Positions 56,123-64,000 of a stretch of DNA of 64,000 nt are shown here, piece by piece (the first letter of the stretch is position 1; each line of letters opens with the position of its first letter). This stretch comes from Hyphomicrobiaceae bacterium (GTDB taxonomy: Bacteria > Pseudomonadota > Alphaproteobacteria > Rhizobiales > Hyphomicrobiaceae): contig WBUN01000028.1 of assembly GCA_008933705.1 (NCBI GenBank), positions 1 to 64,000 on the forward strand, read 5' to 3'. The position numbers and the translations under genes are program-made. The notes below the pieces were generated by a model that worked only from the letters and a program-made list of their open reading frames with translations, was not told the DNA's origin and did no database searches.

Positions 56123-56434
56123 TCAAGAGCTGGAATCTGCCGGCCTCGCCAACCCTGGATCACCCAGATTCTGGCGCAGCATCTCCTGATAGTGGGCGGT
56201 CATATCCTTCACGAATGTCTCGTGATTGGGCACATCGAGTATCACCTTGGCCACATAGGCGCTGTAGCGCGCTGCGGCATAGAGAAATGCCATGTGCAGC
56301 TCGGTGGCCTTGATGCGCCGATTCTCGCGATTGGCAACGTCGATGAACTTGTCCGCGACCCTGAGGAAGGCGCTTGTGTCGAGATGACCCTGGGCGCGTT
56401 CCGCCCGGCGCTGCCTGCGATTCTTGCCGTCCAT
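56123..56434 (-). CDS. DUF3144 family protein
   Basis: A small cytoplasmic protein of 103 residues. A basic N-terminus (MDGKNRRQRRAERAQGH) precedes the conserved DUF3144 region, with FIDVANRENRRI, a helix containing LYAAARYSAYVAK and HYQEMLRQNLGD near the end. GGAGG is eight bases before the chosen ATG; another ATG two codons earlier would be too close to it. It follows the pseudo-subtilase gene by 57 bp on the same strand, so it may be the last gene of the molybdenum-cofactor operon. Function is unknown. Confidence 0.87.
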   Translation of the reverse strand: MDGKNRRQRRAERAQGHLDTSAFLRVADKFIDVANRENRRIKATELHMAFLYAAARYSAYVAKVILDVPNHETFVKDMTAHYQEMLRQNLGDPGLARPADSSS

Positions 56435-56491
56435 GTGCATTTCCTCCCTTCCCGGATCGGGCCTGCGGCGGGGCACTGAAAGCCGCCGAGC

Positions 56492-57373
56492 CTAGCGCTT
56501 CGGCAGGGGTGCGGCGGCGCCGGCACAACGCTCGATAACGGGCCTCTCCGTGCCGGGCCAGGCCTTGGCAGCCTCGGCCAGAAGAGCTCGCTTCAGAGCC
56601 TCGCCCCTCAACGTCTCGACGAGCTGCGGCCAGCAGCCAGCCAGCGCATCGGCGGCGAGAACCGCCGCCATTCTCGAACTCTCCGGCGGTCGGATCGCCT
56701 CACCTCCCGCGATCATAAGCTGCCGCGATGCCGTGACGAGGGCACCCACGTCGCGCGCTCCAGAATTAGGTGTGGTTTCCACAGCATGCGCCAGCGGCGC
56801 CGTCACGACCAGCACGTTGGCGAGCCCGAAGGCCGCGGGCCAGACAGGATCGCGGTCCAGGTCCTTGCCGTCGTCACCGGCGGCAATCAAGAACAGTATG
56901 TCGGGGAAGCGCAACGCGGCCTGCCGGAAAGGCTCCCAATCGCTTGCTTGCCCACTCCACAGGGGCACCGCAACGATGCGGGCCGGCGTGCGAGAGATGA
57001 AAGCCACGGCGCGCGCGAGCGAAACCGGATTGTCTGGGTCGATGCGCACAGGAATGACGCGCCGGCCTGTCTCGCCGATCAACCGGACAAGCTCCGTCCC
57101 GTCACCGCCCCAGTTGGCCGGCGTCTGGCCCCGGCTCTTGTCGAAGGGGCGGTTGTCGTTGTCGACGACATCCCAACCGATCAGCTCACCTTCCCCGTCT
57201 CTGGCCAGGCGCCGGGCGATGTCCGTCTGCGTATAGTCTATGCCCGTCAAGAATATCGCAATCGCTACACCACCCGGATCGCGGCCCGGCGGCAGCGCGG
57301 GCTTTCTCTCCTGCGCTCTCGCAAGGTCGGCCAGGAGCAGAGCTGCGACGAGCGAGACAAGGACGCGCAGCAT
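56492..57373 (-). CDS. secreted subtilisin-like protein lacking the catalytic triad
   Basis: A 293-residue protein with a signal peptide (residues 1-20, ending ARA). The fold of S8 peptidases is recognisable from VAIAIFLTGIDYTQTDIA, GWDVVDNDNRPFD, IAAGDDGKDLDRDP and ESSRMAAVLAADALA. In true subtilases these carry the catalytic Asp, His, oxyanion Asn and Ser. Here the positions are Leu42 (for Asp), Asp91 (for His in GDGTEL), Asp167 (for Asn) and Arg234 (for Ser). Proteolysis is therefore not expected. Its ATG overlaps the mobB stop (TGATG), so expression is coupled to molybdenum-cofactor genes. Confidence 0.82.
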   Translation of the reverse strand: MLRVLVSLVAALLLADLARAQERKPALPPGRDPGGVAIAIFLTGIDYTQTDIARRLARDGEGELIGWDVVDNDNRPFDKSRGQTPANWGGDGTELVRLIGETGRRVIPVRIDPDNPVSLARAVAFISRTPARIVAVPLWSGQASDWEPFRQAALRFPDILFLIAAGDDGKDLDRDPVWPAAFGLANVLVVTAPLAHAVETTPNSGARDVGALVTASRQLMIAGGEAIRPPESSRMAAVLAADALAGCWPQLVETLRGEALKRALLAEAAKAWPGTERPVIERCAGAAAPLPKR

Positions 57374-57927
57374 CAGGATGAAGCCGCACCGGCCGCAGTT
57401 CGCACTGCAGCGACGCCTAACTTGGCGGCAATGAAGTCGGCAATGCCTGCCACATCATCGAGCGCGAACACCGGAATGCCTCTTCCCTCAGCGGAGTGGT
57501 CGGCAGCGATGGCGATCACGGTGGGGTCCTTGTCGGCCAGCTTCTCCTGAGAGGCGGACATGTCGCGGCGCACCTCGATCTTGGGAATTGGCGCGCGCTT
57601 GTAGCCTTCGACAATAACGAGATCGCAGGGGTCGAGCCAGGAGATCACCTCGGCGAGGTCCGGCTCCGGCGCGCCCTTCAGCTCACGCACGATCGCCCAT
57701 CGATTGCGCGACACGATTGCCACCTCTCCAGCGCCCGAACGGCGATGCCGCGCGCTGTCGGTCTCCGCATCATCAATCTGGAAATTGTGATGCGCGTGCT
57801 TCACGGTCGCCACTTTGAGACCACGCGCCGAGAACTCGCTGATGAGGCCGGCCACGAGCGTGGTCTTGCCGGAATTCTTCCAACCGGCGATGCCAATGAC
57901 GGGTGTGATGCCAAGGCCCTGCTTCAT
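57373..57927 (-). CDS. mobB: molybdopterin-guanine dinucleotide biosynthesis protein MobB
   Basis: A GTP-binding protein of 184 residues that assists MobA in making Mo-bis-MGD. The P-loop is GIAGWKNSGKTTLV, followed by VATVKHAHHNFQIDD and a Walker B-like LVIVEGYKRAPIPKIEVRR. The ATG at MKQGLGITPV overlaps the mobA stop by four bases. The frame is open upstream inside mobA, but MobB proteins begin here. Its own stop overlaps the start of the pseudo-subtilase gene. Confidence 0.94.
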   Translation of the reverse strand: MKQGLGITPVIGIAGWKNSGKTTLVAGLISEFSARGLKVATVKHAHHNFQIDDAETDSARHRRSGAGEVAIVSRNRWAIVRELKGAPEPDLAEVISWLDPCDLVIVEGYKRAPIPKIEVRRDMSASQEKLADKDPTVIAIAADHSAEGRGIPVFALDDVAGIADFIAAKLGVAAVRTAAGAASS

Positions 57928-58574
57928 CGCGAGGTCTTGACAAGCATGGCGCGCAGCTCGTCCAGCTCCTGTGGCGTGTTGGCATTGAAGAACGGGTCGA
58001 TGCTGAGGCCGCAGAAACGCGCCGATTGAAATGCGACAGGCACTGTGCCGTGCTTGTCCGTCCAATCCAAGACCTTGCGTATGCCCTGGCGCAGCTTGTC
58101 TTCAAGATCCTGCGCCAAGGCCACCGGCCAAAGCCCAATCACCGGATGAAGCTCACCGCCGGACTGCGCCAGTGCGATCGCCTTTTCGCGACCTGCCAGC
58201 GCATCAACGAAGCGCTCGACGAGATCGCGCGGCAGCAGGGGGGCATCTCCGGGTGCCGTCACGATCCAACGCGCGTCCGGCGCGTGGGTGGCAGACCACC
58301 GCATTCCCGCGAGCACACCGGCGAGTGGCCCGACGAAGCCCTCCACCGTGTCGGGCACGACAGGCAGTCCGAACATCGCAAAGCGCCTTGGATCACCGTT
58401 GGCGTTGATCACCATCGGCCCCACCTGCGGCGCAAGCCGGTCGATGACATGGCGCAGCATCGGTCTGCCCGCCAGCTCCAGCAGGCCTTTGTCGCCGCCG
58501 CCCATGCGCCGCGACAGCCCGCCCGCGAGCAATACACCGGTTACCAAAGCAGTCCTGACTGGTTCGCCTGCCAA
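57924..58574 (-). CDS. mobA: molybdenum cofactor guanylyltransferase MobA
   Basis: A 216-residue nucleotidyltransferase that attaches GMP to molybdopterin. The conserved start VLLAGGLSRRMGGGDKGLLE binds GTP, and TAPGDAPLLP is the metal-binding motif. The late segment NANTPQELDEL is typical of MobA. No ATG precedes the conserved domain in frame; a TTG gives the start used here, ten residues longer than the minimal domain, so the exact N-terminus is uncertain. It lies 72 bp after fdhD, consistent with co-transcription. Confidence 0.93.
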   Translation of the reverse strand: MAGEPVRTALVTGVLLAGGLSRRMGGGDKGLLELAGRPMLRHVIDRLAPQVGPMVINANGDPRRFAMFGLPVVPDTVEGFVGPLAGVLAGMRWSATHAPDARWIVTAPGDAPLLPRDLVERFVDALAGREKAIALAQSGGELHPVIGLWPVALAQDLEDKLRQGIRKVLDWTDKHGTVPVAFQSARFCGLSIDPFFNANTPQELDELRAMLVKTSR

Positions 58575-58646
58575 ATGGATAACACGCTGGATTTAAGGTT
58601 GAGCACGGTTTCCCGAACATCAAATTCTACGACAAGCAGGGCAAAA

Positions 58647-59579
58647 TCAATCCGTCGCTTGCGCATGGCTGCCCTTGCGGGCATGCCGCTTGTCCTCATC
58701 GTCGGCGTGCGAGGGATCCACATCGAACACGAGCCGATCGAGCCCTGACAACGCCACGAAGCGCTTGCCGCGTGCGCGCCCGACCAAGGTCAGGCCGGCC
58801 TTGCGCGCCAGCTCCACGCCCCACGCCGTGAAACCCGAGCGGGAAACCAGAATCGGTATACGCATCTTGACCGTCTTGATAACCATCTCCGAGGTCAGAC
58901 GGCCAGTGGTGTAGAAGATCTTGTCATCCGGCAGAATGCCGTTCAGGAACATGTAGCCGGCGATCTTGTCCACCGCGTTGTGCCGGCCGACATCCTCCAT
59001 GTAGATCAGCGGCTCGTCCTCCCGGCAGAGGACGCAGCCGTGAATCGCACCGGCCTTGAGATAGAGGCTGGGTGCGGTGTTGATCTTCTTGGTGAGCCGG
59101 TAGAGCCAGGATGTCCTCAGTTTTGCGGTCCGGCTGAGCTCGACCTTGTCGAACTCCTCCATCAGGTCACCGAAGATGGTGCCTTGCGCGCAGCCCGACG
59201 TCTGGATCTTCTTCTTCAGCTTGTCTTCGAAGTCGGTCTGCCGACGCGTGCGCACGACAACTGTCGAGATATCGTCCTCATAGTCGATGGCAGTGATCTC
59301 GTCGTCGGCGCGCAGCATATTCTGGTTGAGAAGATAGCCGACCCCCAACAGATCGGGACGATCGCCGATGGTCATCATCGTCACGATCTCCCGCGCGTTG
59401 AGAAACAGCGTAAGCGGGCGTTCCGTCACGACCGCCGTCTCCACCTCCTTGCCCTCGTGGTCGATGCCTCGCAGGGTTGTCGATAGCCGCGGGTCGTCGG
59501 GATCTGGCCGGACATCAAATTCGTTCACCAGCGCCTTGCTCCCAAGTAGGGATCTCATGGGCATGTAGACACAGGACAT
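58647..59579 (-). CDS. fdhD: formate dehydrogenase accessory sulfurtransferase FdhD
   Basis: FdhD delivers sulfur from IscS to the Mo-bis-MGD of formate dehydrogenase. Conserved segments VTERPLTLFLNAREI, HGCVLCREDEPLIYMEDVGR, FYTTGRLTSEMVIK and LVSRSGFTAWGVELA are present in 310 residues. The active-site cysteine is Cys130 in SGCAQGTIFG. E. coli FdhD has CxxC there, so the second cysteine is Gly here. ATG codons also occur at residues 6 and 8. It heads a cluster with mobA and mobB; no formate dehydrogenase structural gene is in the window. Confidence 0.93.
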   Translation of the reverse strand: MSCVYMPMRSLLGSKALVNEFDVRPDPDDPRLSTTLRGIDHEGKEVETAVVTERPLTLFLNAREIVTMMTIGDRPDLLGVGYLLNQNMLRADDEITAIDYEDDISTVVVRTRRQTDFEDKLKKKIQTSGCAQGTIFGDLMEEFDKVELSRTAKLRTSWLYRLTKKINTAPSLYLKAGAIHGCVLCREDEPLIYMEDVGRHNAVDKIAGYMFLNGILPDDKIFYTTGRLTSEMVIKTVKMRIPILVSRSGFTAWGVELARKAGLTLVGRARGKRFVALSGLDRLVFDVDPSHADDEDKRHARKGSHAQATD

Positions 59580-61290
<1,711 letters not shown>

Positions 61291-61313
61291 CGGCATCTGC
61301 CGGAAACGAACAA

Positions 61314-61353
61314 GCCCCGGGAAGGCGACTGGCCCTCCCGGGGCGTTGCTTTT
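61314..61353 (+). terminator. intrinsic terminator of the TRAP binding-protein gene
   Basis: GCCCCGGGA and TCCCGGGGC form a perfect 9-bp stem. The 13-base loop can pair further (AGG with CCC or GCC). The stem is followed by GTTGCTTTT. It starts 23 bases after the stop codon on the plus strand. Confidence 0.75.
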
Positions 61354-61407
61354 GCAGCTCGCCGCACGCTCTGCCCAACGCCTCGCCTCCGCTTCCTTGA
61401 GAGGCCT

Positions 61408-63333
61408 CTAATTGGCCTTCGGCGGCTCCAGTTCCACGGGCTTGCCCACGTCCCCCTGCAGCAATTGAGGAACGGCCGGCGCCGGCTGCGCCGTGGGTGC
61501 CGGCTCCGCGCCGGCGGCCGGGGGTGCCGCTATCACGGGCGGCTGAGTTGGCATCGAAGGCGGCGTCCCGAAATTGGGTGGGGGGATGTTGAGCCCCGAT
61601 GGCGGTGGCGGCAGGTTGAGCGAGCCTGGCCCCATGGGCGGGAGCGTCAAGCCGCCCGGAGTTCCGTCCTGTCCGAACGGTGGCAGACGGATCTCGACGT
61701 TGGTGGGTTCCACGCTCGGCGCCGCACTCTTGTAGTGCATCACCATGCCGGGGAAGGCGATGACAAGGGCCACCATGATGCATTGTATGACGACGAAGGG
61801 CACGGCACCCCAATAGATTTGCCCTGTCGTGACGGGCTCGGTCATGTTGCCGGTCACCCGGTCCTTGTAGGCTTCCTTGGGTGCAACCGACCGCAGGTAG
61901 AACAGCGCGAACCCGAAAGGTGGATGCATGAAGCTCGTCTGCATGTTCACGCCGAGCATGACGCCGAGCCAGATCAGATCGATGCCGATCTTCTCGGCTG
62001 CCGGACCGATCAGCGGGATGACGATGAATGCCAGCTCGAAGAAGTCGAGGAAGAACGCCAGCAGGAAGATCAGAGCGTTGACGAAGATGAGGAAGCCGAC
62101 TTGGCCGCCCGGAAGCGAGGTGAGCAGATGCTCCACCCAGACGTGGCCGTTCACGCCATAGAACGTCAGCGAGAATATGCGCGCGCCAACCAGGATGAAC
62201 ACGACGAAGGCCGAAAGCTTCGCGGTTGCCTCGATGGCGGACTTGAGGAGTGCGAGATTGAACCGGTTGGGGTTCCGGTCGAGGATGCGCTTGAAGATCG
62301 CCAGCAGGATCGAGCCCGTTGCTCCCATGGCGCCGCCCTCGGTCGGCGTGGCCACGCCGATGAAGATGGTGCCGAGCACAAGGAAGATGAGGAACAGCGG
62401 CGGCACCATCACGAAGGTGACCTGCTGCGCCAGCAACGACAGAAATCTGAAGCCGGTGAGCTTGCCAAGAACCCAGTTCAGTACCGCCACGGCGAACGCG
62501 AACACGATCGCAGCCGCCATGGTCAGGATGACGAAGTCGGCACCACGATAGGGCTGGGTCCGCATCACGAAGTAACCCACGAGTGCCGATACCAGCGTGA
62601 GAACACCGAGCGAAGCCAGGCCTCGGCCGCCGTTCTTTTCGCGAAAGCCGACGGCATCCGGCGGCAGGCCCGGTGCGGCGGCCGGGGCTATCATGCTCAC
62701 AAGGAAGATGTATCCCGCATAAAGAGCCGACAGCACGATGCCGGGAATGAACGCGCCCTCATACATGTCGCCGACGGACTTGCCGAGCTGATCGGCCATG
62801 ACGATCAGAACCAGCGACGGCGGGATGATCTGCGCAAGCGTTCCCGAAGCGGCTATGACGCCGGTGGCAACACGCCGGTCATAGCCGTAGCGGAGCATGA
62901 TCGGCAGCGAGATGAGGCCCATGGAGATAACGGAGGCCGCAACAACGCCGGTGGTCGCCGCAAGCAACGCGCCCACAAAGACCACCGCGTAGGCAAGCCC
63001 GCCGCGCAAGGTGCCGAACATCTGACCGATGGTGTCGAGCAGATCCTCGGCCATGCCCGACCGTTCGAGCACGAGCCCCATGAGCGTGAAGAATGGAATG
63101 GCCAGCAGCACGTCGTTGTTCATGACGCCGAAAATGCGTTCAGGCAGCGACTGCAGCAGCGGCCATGACAGCGTGATCGTGCCGTTCGACAGCGGCGCCA
63201 CCTCGACGCCGACGATGAAGAAGAGCAGGCCGCACGCACCAAGCGAAAAAGCTACCGGATAGCCCAGCAGCAAGAACACGACCAGCGCAGAAAACATAAT
63301 CGGGGCAATGTTCTGCGCAATCCAGACAGCCAT
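61408..63333 (-). CDS. TRAP transporter large permease (DctM) with a proline-rich C-terminal tail
   Basis: A 641-residue inner-membrane permease driven by an ion gradient. It has about 12 or more helices, with the DctM signatures AVVFVGALLAATTGVVAASV and GTLAQIIPPSLVLIVMADQL. A long polar insertion in the middle, of the kind found in larger DctM proteins, brings the core to about 540 residues. The last 95 residues are a repetitive, proline/glycine-rich tail with motifs LTLPPMGPGSLNLPPPPSG and LNIPPPNFGTPPSMP. This tail is not part of the transporter fold. The gene lies 39 bp after the small permease gene. Confidence 0.92.
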   Translation of the reverse strand: MAVWIAQNIAPIMFSALVVFLLLGYPVAFSLGACGLLFFIVGVEVAPLSNGTITLSWPLLQSLPERIFGVMNNDVLLAIPFFTLMGLVLERSGMAEDLLDTIGQMFGTLRGGLAYAVVFVGALLAATTGVVAASVISMGLISLPIMLRYGYDRRVATGVIAASGTLAQIIPPSLVLIVMADQLGKSVGDMYEGAFIPGIVLSALYAGYIFLVSMIAPAAAPGLPPDAVGFREKNGGRGLASLGVLTLVSALVGYFVMRTQPYRGADFVILTMAAAIVFAFAVAVLNWVLGKLTGFRFLSLLAQQVTFVMVPPLFLIFLVLGTIFIGVATPTEGGAMGATGSILLAIFKRILDRNPNRFNLALLKSAIEATAKLSAFVVFILVGARIFSLTFYGVNGHVWVEHLLTSLPGGQVGFLIFVNALIFLLAFFLDFFELAFIVIPLIGPAAEKIGIDLIWLGVMLGVNMQTSFMHPPFGFALFYLRSVAPKEAYKDRVTGNMTEPVTTGQIYWGAVPFVVIQCIMVALVIAFPGMVMHYKSAAPSVEPTNVEIRLPPFGQDGTPGGLTLPPMGPGSLNLPPPPSGLNIPPPNFGTPPSMPTQPPVIAAPPAAGAEPAPTAQPAPAVPQLLQGDVGKPVELEPPKAN

Positions 63334-63372
63334 TGGGAACTCCGCGAAATCTGCTGCGAGAGGAAGACGCGC

Positions 63373-63993
63373 TCAACGCCCGGGGGTGTCGGGCTGGGCC
63401 GTCAGCGTGGCCTCTCTGGCGGCTTGCAGCAGCCGCTCTGCCTCGGCTTCAGCAGCCGCATGCTGTCCGCCACCCGATGCGGTGTCGGCAAGGTCGCCGC
63501 GCATGATAGCAACGCGCTTGATCAGCTCAGAAAAGGCCTGAATGGCCAGGAAGGTGAACGCAAGCGGTATCAGCAGCTTGGGAGGGTAGACCGGAAGGCC
63601 GCCCGCGTTTGTCGATTGCTCGTTCTGCAGCAGGGAGCGGACGAAGAACGGCCAGCTTGTCAGCGCCATCACCAGGCACACCGGAAACAGAAAGAAGATG
63701 TGCCCGAATACATCGATCCAATTGCGGACCGCCTTGGGAAGCAGGCTGTTCACGATGTCGATGCGGATATGCTCGTTGGCGATCAGGGTCCACGCAGAGC
63801 AGAGCAGGAACACGGCTCCGAACAGAATCCACTGAATTTCCAGCCAGGCGTTCGATGAGGTGTCGAAGACCTTGCGCACGATGGCGTTGGCCGTGCTAAC
63901 CAGCACCGCGGCCAGGACGGCCCAGGCGACCATGCGCCCGATCCATCCATTGAAGCCGTCGATGGCACGGCTAATCTTCAGCAGCCCCTTCAA
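63373..63993 (-). CDS. TRAP transporter small permease (DctQ)
   Basis: At least 206 residues with four membrane helices. The first helix, AWAVLAAVLVSTANAIVRK, and NAWLEIQWILFGAVFLLCSA and EHIRIDIV in the next segment are typical of DctQ. The C-terminal tail is alanine-rich and charged. The frame shown begins at a TTG without a clear ribosome site, and the reading frame remains open to the window edge, so the real start may lie beyond base 64000. It partners the DctM protein encoded downstream. Confidence 0.9.
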   Translation of the reverse strand: MKGLLKISRAIDGFNGWIGRMVAWAVLAAVLVSTANAIVRKVFDTSSNAWLEIQWILFGAVFLLCSAWTLIANEHIRIDIVNSLLPKAVRNWIDVFGHIFFLFPVCLVMALTSWPFFVRSLLQNEQSTNAGGLPVYPPKLLIPLAFTFLAIQAFSELIKRVAIMRGDLADTASGGGQHAAAEAEAERLLQAAREATLTAQPDTPGR

Positions 63994-64000
63994 TCGTCCC

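Overview
This 64-kb window is a GC-rich chromosomal segment of an alphaproteobacterium, most likely from the order Hyphomicrobiales (Rhizobiales). The evidence is the gene order divL - tsaE/amgK - murU - addB - addA - trxA, the polyprenyl synthase / DUF2007 / methyltransferase block, DUF992, DUF6159 and DUF1761 proteins, a CtrA-type box, and separate Liv-type ABC and TRAP transporters. I see no tRNA, rRNA, CRISPR array, transposase or prophage. The window is a normal chromosome region, with one intergenic palindromic repeat element and one gene remnant.

Layout. 0-11.5 kb: purN, a cytochrome P450, and an MdtABC-like tripartite efflux operon (minus strand) whose fusion protein carries an extra cysteine-rich tail; a remnant of a similar cysteine-rich protein lies upstream. 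11.5-16.8 kb: a GtrA-like flippase, an FAD-dependent oxidoreductase, an STT3-like membrane protein and a 2-hydroxyacid dehydrogenase. 17-21 kb: a zinc peptidase, a double 73-bp palindromic element, small envelope proteins and an ETF-beta-type methyltransferase. 21-27 kb: a crotonase, a TPR protein, and isoprenoid genes (ispE, polyprenyl diphosphate synthase) next to DUF2007 and a TrmN6-like methyltransferase.

27-34.6 kb is an exopolysaccharide locus: RfbC-like epimerase, a Wzc-like co-polymerase with an altered kinase site, a Wza-like export lipoprotein, a small secreted protein, a beta-barrel protein and a WcaJ-like initiating phosphosugar transferase. 35-41 kb is a Liv-type ABC importer in which LivM and LivG are one protein. 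Its binding-protein gene is convergent to the rest, and a MarR regulator diverges from livH. The same AT-rich 10-mer occurs upstream of both the binding protein and the regulator.

41-56 kb holds hemF, an ABC exporter, and the minus-strand operon divL-tsaE/amgK-murU-addB-addA-trxA. The DivL-like kinase has tyrosine instead of histidine at the phosphoacceptor position, and a perfect CtrA box overlapping a GANTC site lies about 80 bp upstream. 56-59.6 kb is a molybdenum-cofactor/formate-dehydrogenase maturation cluster (fdhD, mobA, mobB) coupled to a degenerate subtilisin-like protein that has lost its catalytic triad. 60-64 kb is a TRAP transporter whose Tat-exported binding protein is again convergent to its permease genes, and whose large permease has a proline-rich tail.

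The strongest leads for new biology are the double palindromic element with compensatory stem changes, the pseudo-subtilase translationally coupled to mobB, the CtrA/GANTC-controlled DivL-like operon, and the predicted MarR regulon of the split liv locus. All functional statements are from reading the sequence; no database search was run.
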